From Acidobacteriota bacterium (GTDB taxonomy: Bacteria; Acidobacteriota; Holophagae; Acanthopleuribacterales; Acanthopleuribacteraceae): a DNA stretch of 64,000 bases. Below, piece after piece: positions 51,200 through 60,614 of the stretch (the first letter of the stretch is position 1; each line of letters starts with the position of its first letter). Position numbers and translations under genes: made by a program. The notes below the pieces were generated by a model. It made no database searches, was not told the origin of the DNA, and was given only the letters and a program-made list of their open reading frames with translations. The stretch is taken from contig JAGQSC010000043.1 in NCBI GenBank assembly GCA_020439745.1, positions 1 to 64,000 of the forward strand, in the 5' to 3' direction.

Positions 51200-51227
51200 G
51201 TTTTTCTTCAGCGAATTTCGCTACAAT
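51200..51227 (+). promoter_or_regulatory. Possible promoter of the di-haem oxidoreductase gene
   Basis: TACAAT (51222-51227) makes a good -10 box 30 bp before the ATG at 51257. AGCGAA-T-TTCGCT (51210-51222), an almost gapless palindrome, fills the spacer and could be an operator. The -35 position (about 51199-51204, AGTTTT) is weak, so an activator may be needed. Confidence 0.35.
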
Positions 51228-51256
51228 ACGGCATTACATCATTGTGGGGATTAGCG

Positions 51257-52630
51257 ATGCGTATAGGGTGGATGTTATGTATGGCCACGGGTTTGTTGGC
51301 ATTTGCGCAGGTTGTGGACGGACCAAGATTGCCGCGTCCGCGCATTCAACAGTCTGAGATAAACTTTGAATCGAACCTGGATGAACTCAGGCATCTGGGT
51401 ATGTTGATGTTTTCATCACCGATGAACAAGCACGATGGTTACGGCGATGGCCCCATGGACCACACCGATACCACCTCGCCGGGCGGTAGGCCCACACTAC
51501 AGCATAATGGGACCTTCCTGCGCATTAACGGACTTGACGGTCAAACCTGCCTGGAGTGCCACTCCATCATCAGCAACGCATCGGTACCTGCAAAGTTCGG
51601 TGTGGGCGGCGTAGGTGGCGCGGTAACCAACGCCATGTTTATGCCAACGCATATAGATGTGGACGACGAAGCCGTGAATGGATTTGCTGATTTTGATGGG
51701 CGATTCATCAATCCTCCCTTCCTTTTCGGGTCAGGTGGCATCGAGTTGTTGGGCAAAGAAATGACCGCTGAATTGCAAGCCATCAAACTGCAAGCACGAC
51801 AACATCCTTGGAAATGGTTTCCGCTGACCACTAAAGGCGTAAATTTCGGCGAGATCATGTATCGAAACGGAACCTACAACACGTCTCGTGTTCGAGGCGT
51901 CGACCGAGACCTGGTGATCCGCCCATTCGGCCGCAAAGGTGAATTTCCCACTACGCGTTCATTTGATGTGGAAGCCATGATGTTCCATTTTGGGATGCAA
52001 CCGACCGAAAAAGTAGGCGAGGACGTGGACGCTGATCTTGATGGCGTCATGAACGAGATTCTGCCCGGTGAACTATCGACACTAGCCATTTTCAACACCA
52101 ATCTGGAACGCCCCCTTGAAACCACCGTTGAAAACCGCGGCGTCATGATGGCTGCTTTCCAAGAGATCGGATGTGCAGATTGTCACGTGCCTGCTCTCTC
52201 GACCCAATCACCCATCCTTACGTACAGCTTTCCCGAGGTCGAAACAGACCCCAGCGCCAACGTGTTCTACGCCGTGGATCTCACGGAAACACCCGCGGGA
52301 TTTGATGCCTCCACAGAGGGAGGCATTGTCGTACCTCTTTTCTCTGATTTGAAACGTCATGCCATGGGCGACGAATTGCAGGAATCCTTTAATTCATCCG
52401 TGGACCAAATGTTTATCACAGCGCGTTTGTGGGGCGTGGCAGACACCGCGCCATACATGCACGATGGGCGTGCACTTACCCTGCGTGACGCAATTGCGAT
52501 GCACGGCGGCGAAGCCGAGGAAGTGCGGGATACATTCTTGGCCAGTAGCCCGGAAACCCAACAATTGATTTTGGACTTGCTCGGTACTCTGCGAACCCCA
52601 ACTCAACCGGCGGCGGATCTTCAGGACTGA
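51257..52630 (+). CDS. Exported di-haem c-type oxidoreductase (thiol oxidoreductase/cytochrome c peroxidase-like)
   Basis: The ATG at 51257 has GGGGA upstream; the frame is open to 51242. The 457-residue protein has a signal peptide (MRIGWMLCMATGLLAFAQ) and two CxxCH haem-binding sites: CLECH (98-102) and CADCH (306-310). Together with TSPGGRP and YMHDGRALTLRDAI near the C-terminus, these fit the COG3488/DHOR group of periplasmic di-haem proteins, relatives of MauG and CcpA. It has its own promoter-like region and breaks the alpha-glucan gene series. It probably passes electrons in the periplasm; its partner is unknown. Confidence 0.85.
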   Translation: MRIGWMLCMATGLLAFAQVVDGPRLPRPRIQQSEINFESNLDELRHLGMLMFSSPMNKHDGYGDGPMDHTDTTSPGGRPTLQHNGTFLRINGLDGQTCLECHSIISNASVPAKFGVGGVGGAVTNAMFMPTHIDVDDEAVNGFADFDGRFINPPFLFGSGGIELLGKEMTAELQAIKLQARQHPWKWFPLTTKGVNFGEIMYRNGTYNTSRVRGVDRDLVIRPFGRKGEFPTTRSFDVEAMMFHFGMQPTEKVGEDVDADLDGVMNEILPGELSTLAIFNTNLERPLETTVENRGVMMAAFQEIGCADCHVPALSTQSPILTYSFPEVETDPSANVFYAVDLTETPAGFDASTEGGIVVPLFSDLKRHAMGDELQESFNSSVDQMFITARLWGVADTAPYMHDGRALTLRDAIAMHGGEAEEVRDTFLASSPETQQLILDLLGTLRTPTQPAADLQD

Positions 52631-52681
52631 ATCCGACTCGAAGTGACAATCAAACCGAACTGACCACACACCGTGCTAAAC

Positions 52682-52707
52682 TGGCGCGGCTCCGCATGGA
52701 CGCGCCA
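52682..52707. promoter_or_regulatory. Hairpin upstream of glucan phosphorylase
   Basis: TGGCGCG (52682-52688) pairs with CGCGCCA (52701-52707), 18 bp before the phosphorylase ATG and 52 bp after the previous stop. There is no T-run, so it is not a classical terminator. It may be a leader hairpin or operator. Confidence 0.35.
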
Positions 52708-52724
52708 CGTATTAGCCGGATGAG

Positions 52725-55277
52725 ATGACCATGAAAATCAGATCGTTTGTTGTTTTGCCTCAACTACCAGAAGCGTTGGAGCCTTTACGGGAACTGGCTT
52801 TCAACCTGTATTTTTGTTGGCACAGCGATGTACAACATCTGTTTCGAAAACTGGATCCCGATCTTTGGGAACAGTCGCAGGCCAATCCCGTTCGCATGTT
52901 GAGTCTTGTGGATCAATCTGTTCTCAATCAGTTGGCTGAGGACAAGCATTATCTTGCCGAATTGAAGTCGGTACACGCTCGTTTTACCGAGTACATGAAC
53001 GCGAAAACCTGGTATGAGACCCAGCACGGCAAGTCGGACCATCCCGTCTATGCCTACTTCTGCGCAGAATTCGGTATTCATGAATCGCTCCCCATCTACT
53101 CCGGAGGCCTGGGAGTCCTTGCTGGTGACCATATGAAAGCGGCCAGCGATATGGGATTGCCTTTGGTGGGCGTAGGTCTCCTGTATCGTCAGGGCTACTT
53201 TCATCAATATCTGAACGCAGAAGGGATGCAGCAGGAAGCCTACCCAGAGAACGATTACTACACCATGCCCGTGTCGCAAGTTCTAAACAGCGAGGGACAC
53301 CCTATCTCGATCAAGGTTCCCTTGGGCGAAGACTCCATCAAGGTACACCTGTGGCGTGTAAATGTGGGGCGTATTTGCATTTACCTATTGGACACCAATC
53401 TGGAAGAAAACCAACCCGTTCACCGCGATATCACGCGAGTTCTCTACGATCCCGACCGCGATACCCGCATCAAGCAAGAGATCATCCTTGGGATCGGAGG
53501 GTTCAGAGCACTGGAATCCATGGAAATCGCGCCGGAGGTCTTTCACGTCAATGAGGGCCATTCAGCCTTTCTAGCCATAGAACGACTTCGTCAACTCACC
53601 ACCCAACACCAACTCGATTTGAACGAGGCCAAAGAAGCCATTTGGGCATCAACCGTGTTCACGACACATACGCCAGTTCCGGCTGGCAACGAACGATTTG
53701 ACATGCACCTGATCAAAACCTACCTGAAAGATTACGTTGAATCGTGCAACATACCCTTCGAAACACTCTGTTCATGGGGCCAGGAGAAGGCGGGCATCAA
53801 TGGCAGTTTCTCAATGACTGTTTTGGCGTTGGCGTTTGCGGCTCATTGTAATGGAGTTTCCAAACTACATGGCAGTGTATCGCGAAATATGTGGCAATCC
53901 CTTTACCCTGCTATTCCAGTAGGTGAAGTACCTATTTCTCACATCACCAATGGGGTCCACGCGCCCACTTGGCTCAGCAATCATTTGAGATCACTTTTTC
54001 TACGCTATGCCACGTCGGATGAACTTGAAGGATCAAACGGGCAAGCCTGGGACTTTGTCGACCGTATACCTGAAGACGAACTATGGGAAATCCATGAATT
54101 CATGCGCAGGCGCATGGTGAACGCCGTTCGCAGACGTATTCAACGCCATTTGGAGCGGCGCAGTGCCGGCGCGGAAGAGCTGGCCCACATCAACCGGCTG
54201 CTGGATCCAAAAGTGCTTACCTTGGGCTTCGCTCGGCGTTTTGCCACTTACAAGAGGGGTTATTTACTCTTTTCTCAGCCAGATAGACTCAGTGAATTGA
54301 TCAACAACAAAGATCAACCCATCCAAATCGTCATCGCGGGGAAAGCCCACCCTGCCGACATGGCTGGCAAGGAAGTGATCAAAGGCATTTACACCTTGGC
54401 TAATCGTCCTGAGTTCAGGGATCGGATCGTATTCGTCGAGGATTACGACATGGAAGTGGGCCGCTTCATGACTCAAGGCGTTGATGTTTGGGTGAACACA
54501 CCAAGACGCCCCTTGGAAGCATCTGGAACATCCGGAATGAAAGCAGCCCTGAATGGGGTACTCAACCTATCCGTTCTGGATGGCTGGTGGGACGAGGCTT
54601 TTCATGCAGGCGTGGGTTGGCCCATTGGCAATGGCGAAACCTATATGGACCAACAGACTCAAGACGCCATTGAATCGGATCTTCTATATGGAACACTCGA
54701 ACGAAAGATCGTGCCCATGTTCTATTCACGGGACGATCGTGATGTGCCCTGTGAGTGGGTCAAGATGATGAAGAACTCCATACGTGAACTTGGAGGCATG
54801 TTCAATGCCAGCCGCATGCTGCGTGAATACACCCAGCATCACTATGTACGTGCCCTTGATTTCAGCCGCCGTTTATCGGCCGATGAATACCAGGGTGTTC
54901 GAACCCTCTCGACCTGGCGTGAGCGCGTGAATGCCGCATGGCCACAGGTGAGTATCGCTCATGTGGAGTCCAGCAACGGCGATGTCATCAAAAAAGGCGA
55001 AGAACTCACCATTCAGTGCTGGGTCAACCCAGGTGAGCTTACGTCGGATGATCTTAGGGTTGAATGTATCCACGGTTCCATTTCCGGTAAGAACGAGTTC
55101 ATTACCTATCACAAAACACCCATGACACCCAATGAACGCCAGGATGACTTGCAGCATTACGTGGCCACTATCCGCTGTATGGAAGGCGGGCACTATGGTT
55201 ACACGATTCGTGTCATGCCCGGGCATACCGACCTGGCCCACGAGATCATGAGTGGCATGATGAAGTGGACAGACTGA
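52725..55277 (+). CDS. glgP: Alpha-glucan phosphorylase
   Basis: The 850-residue enzyme releases glucose 1-phosphate from alpha-1,4-glucan using orthophosphate and pyridoxal phosphate. The N-terminus (LPEALEPLRELAFNLYFCWH) is the extension of the GlgP/TIGR02094 subgroup. The core has EFGIHESLPIYSGGLGVLAGDH, TTHTPVPAGNERF, RFATYKRGYL, and the PLP site EASGTSGMKAALNG with Lys606. A second ATG lies two codons in. The C-terminal 130 residues add an extra beta-rich part (QCWVNPGELTSDDLRV). It is followed by the GH13 enzyme, which overlaps it by 13 bp. Glucose 1-phosphate made here would enter glycolysis via phosphoglucomutase, Pgi and Pfp. Confidence 0.96.
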   Translation: MTMKIRSFVVLPQLPEALEPLRELAFNLYFCWHSDVQHLFRKLDPDLWEQSQANPVRMLSLVDQSVLNQLAEDKHYLAELKSVHARFTEYMNAKTWYETQHGKSDHPVYAYFCAEFGIHESLPIYSGGLGVLAGDHMKAASDMGLPLVGVGLLYRQGYFHQYLNAEGMQQEAYPENDYYTMPVSQVLNSEGHPISIKVPLGEDSIKVHLWRVNVGRICIYLLDTNLEENQPVHRDITRVLYDPDRDTRIKQEIILGIGGFRALESMEIAPEVFHVNEGHSAFLAIERLRQLTTQHQLDLNEAKEAIWASTVFTTHTPVPAGNERFDMHLIKTYLKDYVESCNIPFETLCSWGQEKAGINGSFSMTVLALAFAAHCNGVSKLHGSVSRNMWQSLYPAIPVGEVPISHITNGVHAPTWLSNHLRSLFLRYATSDELEGSNGQAWDFVDRIPEDELWEIHEFMRRRMVNAVRRRIQRHLERRSAGAEELAHINRLLDPKVLTLGFARRFATYKRGYLLFSQPDRLSELINNKDQPIQIVIAGKAHPADMAGKEVIKGIYTLANRPEFRDRIVFVEDYDMEVGRFMTQGVDVWVNTPRRPLEASGTSGMKAALNGVLNLSVLDGWWDEAFHAGVGWPIGNGETYMDQQTQDAIESDLLYGTLERKIVPMFYSRDDRDVPCEWVKMMKNSIRELGGMFNASRMLREYTQHHYVRALDFSRRLSADEYQGVRTLSTWRERVNAAWPQVSIAHVESSNGDVIKKGEELTIQCWVNPGELTSDDLRVECIHGSISGKNEFITYHKTPMTPNERQDDLQHYVATIRCMEGGHYGYTIRVMPGHTDLAHEIMSGMMKWTD

Positions 55278-56854
55278 ATCCGGTCGCCAGCTGGACGGGT
55301 GCTGCGCTCACACATCTCCAGAAGCACCAGAGAATCGCGGCGGTTCAACAACACGCTCAAACCGAATGGCTCATTCAAGGTGCCGTTGACCAGATCAACG
55401 TTCACATGCGATGTCTGCATGGCAACCAGCCTGAAAGAGTCATCGAACTAAAAAAAACATCACGCCACTCCTTCGCGTTCACCCACCAATGGCCATCCGT
55501 TGGGACTTTTGCGCTTTCGTTCTCGTATGTCTTCAAAAGAACACAGTACTGGGACAAACATGGCGAGTTCATGATTACCGTGAACCCGCAACACATGGAT
55601 CGTTGGCGTACCTACACCCTGGTACCGCGCGCGTCCGGCCATCTTCGTGATTGGACTCGTGATCTGAGCCGCATTGCAGACTTGGGCTTCAATGCGATTC
55701 ACCTGCTTCCGATTACCCGGCAAGATGTATCGCTAAGTCCCTACGCTGCCACAAGTTTCAAAGAAATAGATGCGGCCTGGCTCGACCCCGTTTCCAATGT
55801 GTCAGCCGAGAATCAATGGCTTGCATTTGTCGATCGAGCCAAGGAATTGGATCTGGCGCTGTGTATTGATCTTGTGGTCAACCATGTGGGCCTAAACCAC
55901 GAAGTCATTCGCCAACATCCACATTGGGTCCAACAAGACGTTTCTGAACCGGACGGGCTAAAGCGAGCGGGCTGGAAAGGACCCGATGGTTGGCACCTGT
56001 GGCGTGACCTCGCTTTGCTCAACTACGACCTTCTACCCGAAAAGGAACGACACGACTTGTGGTCCGCCATCGCTGACTACGCCTGTTATTGGGCGGGTTT
56101 TGCCGCAGACACCCAGGGCTACGTACGTTTGGACAACCTTCACACCACGCACAGGTCTTTTGGCCGATACCTCACGACTCAGTTGAGGCAGTCATATCCA
56201 GAATTGGTCCTTTTTGGCGAAGTCTTTGCCGATGAAGACGAAATCGATCAAGTGGCGGGTTCATTTGGATTGAATGCCATTTTGGCTACGCCTTGGGAAC
56301 ACCGCTTCGCGCCAAGCTTGCGTCAATACCTCAAATACATCCATAACCGGGCGCCTCATCTGCGCATGTTCTGTCCGGTCGGCACTCATGACAGTCACGC
56401 GATTCCTGAAGAGTTTGGCGATCTGGCCTCAACCAAACCTCGCATCGCCGTCAGTGCCCTTTTCGGTGCAGGGCCATGGGGCATACCGCAGGGTCTGGAA
56501 TACGCGGTTTCTTCACGTATCCCGTTCATCGGCTCACCTCTACCGTACGATCATTGGGGGTCCATGGACCCGGAGATCGCGTCCTACATACAACGCGTGA
56601 ACCAGTTGCTCGCTCGGTATCATGTTTTCTCCGTTCCCGGCAATTTGGAGTTTGTCGATGGTGATCACGTTGCCGTACTCGCCGGCATTCGGATCCACGA
56701 ATCGGGGTCGTTCTTAGTCCTTGCAAATTTGGATATTTTGCAAGGACACCGCCTACATCTCGAACTTCCAATCACCGGCGCCTGTCTACTCAGTGGTGCC
56801 TCATTTAGCCACCAAGTGCCGCCTGGTGCCACACGAGTGTTTCCGTTATCCTAG
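55265..56854 (+). CDS. GH13-family enzyme with GlgE-like nucleophile region
   Basis: The start is GTG 55265, inside glgP. The 529-residue protein has an N-terminal beta-sandwich (1 to about 115) that could bind glucan. The barrel that follows has DLVVNHV (202-208), GYVRLDNLHT with nucleophile Asp290, LFGEVFAD with acid/base Glu319, and GTHDSHA with the third Asp (376). The triad is complete, so it should be active. The D-N-x-H-T stretch after the nucleophile resembles GlgE (maltosyl transferase) more than ordinary amylases. Its substrate is probably a glucan or maltosyl donor. The 3' end overlaps the convergent transporter gene by 4 bp. Confidence 0.85.
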   Translation: MDRLNPVASWTGAALTHLQKHQRIAAVQQHAQTEWLIQGAVDQINVHMRCLHGNQPERVIELKKTSRHSFAFTHQWPSVGTFALSFSYVFKRTQYWDKHGEFMITVNPQHMDRWRTYTLVPRASGHLRDWTRDLSRIADLGFNAIHLLPITRQDVSLSPYAATSFKEIDAAWLDPVSNVSAENQWLAFVDRAKELDLALCIDLVVNHVGLNHEVIRQHPHWVQQDVSEPDGLKRAGWKGPDGWHLWRDLALLNYDLLPEKERHDLWSAIADYACYWAGFAADTQGYVRLDNLHTTHRSFGRYLTTQLRQSYPELVLFGEVFADEDEIDQVAGSFGLNAILATPWEHRFAPSLRQYLKYIHNRAPHLRMFCPVGTHDSHAIPEEFGDLASTKPRIAVSALFGAGPWGIPQGLEYAVSSRIPFIGSPLPYDHWGSMDPEIASYIQRVNQLLARYHVFSVPGNLEFVDGDHVAVLAGIRIHESGSFLVLANLDILQGHRLHLELPITGACLLSGASFSHQVPPGATRVFPLS

Positions 56855-57705
56855 CGTTGCCTTCCCATAATGACCACGAGAATGCCACCGAGAATCAACG
56901 TGGTCGACAATGCCAAACGCCATCCAATGGACTCACCCACGAACAGAACGCCCCCTAGCGCCGCGATGATGGGTACAGAGAGTTGCACGACCGCAGCTCG
57001 CGTAGCGGTGAGGCCCCTCAAAGCGGCATACCAGATCGCATACCCAATCCCTGAGGTCACGGCCCCTGACAGAACAGCCAAGAGGATGCCGGTTCGCGAT
57101 AGGTCGATCATGTGAACAAACCCGGCCATCAGGACAAGACTTAACGGCACAGTGCGCAAAAAGTTCAGCGAGGTATCAATCAGAGGAAATTGGCTGCCTC
57201 GGCCTTTCAGACTATACATACCCCATCCATATCCCGCCAATGCCATCAACACGAAACCCAGGATCGGTGGCGCATGGATGCCCGGAAGGATCAAATACAC
57301 AAATCCGCCAAAGGCCAACAGGAGACCGATCCATTCCCATGGACTCAACCGGTTTCCAGCAAACCAAGACACAAGAATCATGGTGATTTGTACAGAGCCA
57401 AACAAGATCAGTGCACCCGTACCCGTGTCCAAAGTCAAATAGGCAAAGGAAAAACAAAACGCATAAAGCATCAACATCAATGCCGGAACCCAACTTCGAT
57501 GCGCTGACTGAGCGTGACCTTTCTTGAGGGTCAGGATGAAGAGTACCAAGGCACCACTCACCAACCTGATGGTGGAAAAGCTGACGGCGTCAATGGCGTC
57601 GGTACCTAGGGCCTTGCGACAAATCACCGAGTTGGCCGCAAACGCAATCATCGCCACGGTCGTCAACACGATGGTCTTTAATCCGATACTGAGGGCATTC
57701 ATCAA
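56851..57705 (-). CDS. DMT-superfamily transporter (EamA repeats)
   Basis: The 284-residue protein consists of ten hydrophobic helices in two EamA halves. The first begins TIVLTTVAMIAFAANSVICR and has VSFSTIRLVSGALVLF. The second has WEWIGLLLAFGGFVYL and ends ALGGVLFVGESIGWRLALST, the repeat signature. Family members export amino acids, purines or other metabolites from the cytoplasm. It is a single gene, convergent with the GH13 enzyme. There is no regulatory or substrate clue. Confidence 0.92.
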   Translation of the reverse strand: MMNALSIGLKTIVLTTVAMIAFAANSVICRKALGTDAIDAVSFSTIRLVSGALVLFILTLKKGHAQSAHRSWVPALMLMLYAFCFSFAYLTLDTGTGALILFGSVQITMILVSWFAGNRLSPWEWIGLLLAFGGFVYLILPGIHAPPILGFVLMALAGYGWGMYSLKGRGSQFPLIDTSLNFLRTVPLSLVLMAGFVHMIDLSRTGILLAVLSGAVTSGIGYAIWYAALRGLTATRAAVVQLSVPIIAALGGVLFVGESIGWRLALSTTLILGGILVVIMGRQR

Positions 57706-57849
57706 AACGGAGCCTGAAGGTTCATGGGTTTCATTCTAATCGCCATCACGAATTCCGTGGCCAACACTTTTCTCGGCCACATGTTTTGAGATCGCAATCC
57801 AAACTGTGAGCCAGTTCACGCGGGTTTGGTGAGGATTCTTACGCTTTGA

Positions 57850-57865
57850 CGCAAATCCGTTTGCG
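57850..57865. promoter_or_regulatory. Perfect palindrome upstream of the metzincin-like protease gene
   Basis: CGCAAA-TCCG-TTTGCG is a perfect 6-bp inverted repeat inside the 225-bp gap between the divergent EamA gene and the protease. It overlaps a TTGACG (57846-57851) that could be a -35 box. It looks like an operator; no regulator gene lies beside it. Confidence 0.35.
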
Positions 57866-57930
57866 CGTGGCCCTTTCGTTCACAGCGCATCGCCTTGGCG
57901 GTTGAGTGAATAAACACCAAGGAGACCACC

Positions 57931-59913
57931 ATGAAACACATACTTTTGATTCTCACCATTGTTACAGGTTGGGTACCGCTGTTGGCCCAACAAATCATCG
58001 AGCCGGAAATCGATCTGGCTCATTACCCCCAAGAACCTTTTACCGTATCGATCGACGAACAATCGGGACTCTTTAATTTCCTTGAAGACATGGAAAACCC
58101 GGAACAGCTCAACATGATCATGGAAGAGATCATGGAACACGGAGCTGCATCGCTGGGTCAAGCCAACGAGTCAGGTGACATGCTGGCGTTCGTCCATGAA
58201 GCGGACATGCGTGATGAACCTGCCATCGAAGCGTGGGCATTCGATGAATATGAGCAAATGATGGAGGATCTGCGTCAGGATCCCATCAAACGGACGGCTG
58301 CGGTCTTTTTTGCAGAACGGTTTTTTGCGCACCAGGTTCGAGAAGAAGATCCATTCTCGGACTGGTCTGAAGAAGAGAAGCTGCGTTTCCTGTTACCCTT
58401 CGTGGAAGACCCCATTGAACGGGAACGCATTGAGTACCAAATCGCCGGATTGGAATGGCCGGGTATGCCTTTGGACACCGAGCCTGACGACCTGTTTACC
58501 GAGGACATCGAAGCTGAATTGGCTGAAAGTGACGCGGACAGCACGTTCCATGGTGACATGGCGCAAAACGCAGCAGAACAAATGCTGGGCAAGAACCGAT
58601 TGACGGGTGCGAGCTGTGGCGATACACGCCCATTCTGGGGCCCGGGCACCTTGCAAACGTCAGAGTTCATGGCAGGTAGCGTGACGGCTGCGGTCATCTA
58701 CATCAACCGACCCGGTGGTGCCTGGGGGCCATGGGAAAAGGACCGAATGCGTCGCGTCATGAGTTACGGTCACAATCGATGGATGCAGGCTGCCAAAAGT
58801 CAAGGTGCAAGCCTATCGTTCAACGTGGTGGAATATGATGCCAGCTTTATGGACAACAGCCGCGGTCCTGGCTCGTGGACTGAAAACGAAATCACCTACG
58901 GCGCCTTCATCAAGGCAGGCCTCATGCCACAAAAGAACTGGCGGCAAATGGATTGGGTGAACCGCGATTGGCAAGACCGTTACCGCGATATCCGTGAAGT
59001 GGCCGACTCAATCCGCAAAGCCAACGGAACCGATTGGGCGTACATTATCTTCGCAGTTGATCGCGGTTGGGAGCTGGGGCCCACCTTCGAAAACGGATAT
59101 GGCTGTTTTGCCTACGTCAATGGTTCCGCCATGTTCATCAACTCAACGGCCTGGGAATTCACCATGGCCAACCACTATTCCTTCACCCATGAACTCGGTC
59201 ACGTGTTCGGCGCGCTGGACCATTACCTAAGCGATCTGCCCTGTGATACCCGAAGTGGATACATGGGCTATCCCACGAATATCCAGGAGAACGGGAACAA
59301 CAAACCGGGTTGCGTCGGCGATCAAGTGGACGTTATGGACCGATTCTCCAGGCAGTTCTGGAATGGCTTGTGGTTTGGTGTGGCCATGCCGACGACAGAA
59401 GCTACCTTGCAACAGGTCGGATTGAGAGGTTTGGACGATGCGCCGCGCATGGATGTGGAAGTAAAAGGTGCCTATGAGTTTCCAGTGCAAAGTTTGGGCA
59501 CTTCCCTGTTTCTTTACGATGTGCGCTACGAAGTAGAAATTGGTGCCAATCGACGGTACTTCTCACCGGGCTACGAGCCAAACCTATCAGGATTGACCAA
59601 TTACCTCAGTGCAGGGAACTTGGTTTTTCTGCAACACAAGCAACCCTGGAAACTCTATACGGCCTTCCAATCTTGGGAAACCACGGCCCTGAAGGCAGGA
59701 AACCAGACACAGGTCCAATGCGGTCATATCGTCTTCGCCCATTGGGGAACGCCGCTTACCAGTATGGCGATTCGTACGCTTAGCCAGAATCGGCTGTTGC
59801 GCACTCGAAACAACACCAACATGACGTGCGTGAGCATTGAACGCATCCCCGGTCAGCCGCTCACACGCAACAGCTTCGTCGTGAAACAAGGCAACGGTTC
59901 CAGTTGCTGGTAA
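57931..59913 (+). CDS. Exported metzincin-like zinc protease
   Basis: The ATG follows AAGGAGA. The 660-residue protein has a signal peptide (MKHILLILTIVTGWVPLLAQ), a long acidic N-terminal region (about 25-230) probably acting as propeptide, and a catalytic part. HELGHVFGALDH at 420-431 has the zinc-binding His420 and His424, the Glu421 and the Gly427 of HExxHxxGxx(H/D). At the third-ligand position stands Asp430, as in the snapalysin type, with His431 adjacent. VDVMDRFS, 50 residues on, would be the Met-turn. It likely degrades proteins outside the cell. The exact MEROPS family is not assigned. Confidence 0.75.
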   Translation: MKHILLILTIVTGWVPLLAQQIIEPEIDLAHYPQEPFTVSIDEQSGLFNFLEDMENPEQLNMIMEEIMEHGAASLGQANESGDMLAFVHEADMRDEPAIEAWAFDEYEQMMEDLRQDPIKRTAAVFFAERFFAHQVREEDPFSDWSEEEKLRFLLPFVEDPIERERIEYQIAGLEWPGMPLDTEPDDLFTEDIEAELAESDADSTFHGDMAQNAAEQMLGKNRLTGASCGDTRPFWGPGTLQTSEFMAGSVTAAVIYINRPGGAWGPWEKDRMRRVMSYGHNRWMQAAKSQGASLSFNVVEYDASFMDNSRGPGSWTENEITYGAFIKAGLMPQKNWRQMDWVNRDWQDRYRDIREVADSIRKANGTDWAYIIFAVDRGWELGPTFENGYGCFAYVNGSAMFINSTAWEFTMANHYSFTHELGHVFGALDHYLSDLPCDTRSGYMGYPTNIQENGNNKPGCVGDQVDVMDRFSRQFWNGLWFGVAMPTTEATLQQVGLRGLDDAPRMDVEVKGAYEFPVQSLGTSLFLYDVRYEVEIGANRRYFSPGYEPNLSGLTNYLSAGNLVFLQHKQPWKLYTAFQSWETTALKAGNQTQVQCGHIVFAHWGTPLTSMAIRTLSQNRLLRTRNNTNMTCVSIERIPGQPLTRNSFVVKQGNGSSCW

Positions 59914-59944
59914 CCTACTAACATTCAGAACTTGTAGAACCAAA

Positions 59945-59975
59945 GGGGTAAAGCCGGATAGGCTTTGCCCCTTCG
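59945..59975 (+). terminator. Probable terminator after the protease gene
   Basis: GGGGTAAAGCC (59945-59955) pairs with GGCTTTGCCCC (59961-59971), eleven pairs with one G-T, over a 5-base loop. Only two Ts follow directly, so termination may be inefficient or Rho-assisted. It is 31 bp after the stop. Confidence 0.55.
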
Positions 59976-60101
59976 ACGTTTCTAGTAAGCGGACACCTTA
60001 AATGCATGACCGAAGAAGGAAGGCAATAGTAGAACAAAAAATACTCGCCAGTATAATCGAATAGAATAACGATGGTTACTGCGTTTATTTGAGGACTAGC
60101 T

Positions 60102-60494
60102 ATGTACCCAGGCGCCAATCTTAGGATACAAAAAACGGTTTCCACGCCAATTCTAGAAAGCAGGATGAATGAAATCACAAAAGCCATAACATGGTTTGAA
60201 GAATTCACGGAAGGTCACCTCATTCGTCCGACTCCAAAACAAATTGATGCACAAATCGAAAAAAGAAAAGGTGGTTTTCTGGTATATAGGGTTGATTCAG
60301 AGCCTATCCAGTCCGAATTCATTTTCAAAGATGACCTCTTCAGCATCGTCGTAGCGATCCATGATTACTATTGCCTGGATGAAATTGAAGTCAAAGGGCA
60401 GCCGGAATATCGATTGCTTGAATATTGTCGGTCAATGGATAGTAGCTATGAAGCCATCGAAGTTGTTGTGCCTTCGCTGAAATACCCCGGCTAG
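60102..60494 (+). CDS. Hypothetical protein in an AT-rich island
   Basis: This 130-residue protein has no signal peptide or membrane helix. It contains an N-terminal helix (MNEITKAITWFEEFTEGH) and a mixed strand-helix second half with several Tyr and Cys. I do not recognise it. The gene and its flanks (about 59990-60560) are clearly richer in A+T than the surrounding sequence, with long A-runs. There is no strong ribosome-binding site. These features suggest recent transfer, or a fast-evolving orphan. A gene lies on either side on the same strand, but spaced by more than 100 bp. Confidence 0.55.
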   Translation: MYPGANLRIQKTVSTPILESRMNEITKAITWFEEFTEGHLIRPTPKQIDAQIEKRKGGFLVYRVDSEPIQSEFIFKDDLFSIVVAIHDYYCLDEIEVKGQPEYRLLEYCRSMDSSYEAIEVVVPSLKYPG

Positions 60495-60614
60495 TTATTA
60501 GAACTTCACAGTTTCAATCTAGCTGATCACCCACATGAAAAAGGTTGCAACACAATCAGAACTGGTCGGGTCATTAGACGTAAGACCTACCATGAACAAC
60601 ACAGTGGTTTTGGG

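Noticed and set aside
59945-59975. A riboswitch or small RNA after the protease
   Set aside because: A simple long hairpin is adequately explained as a weak terminator.
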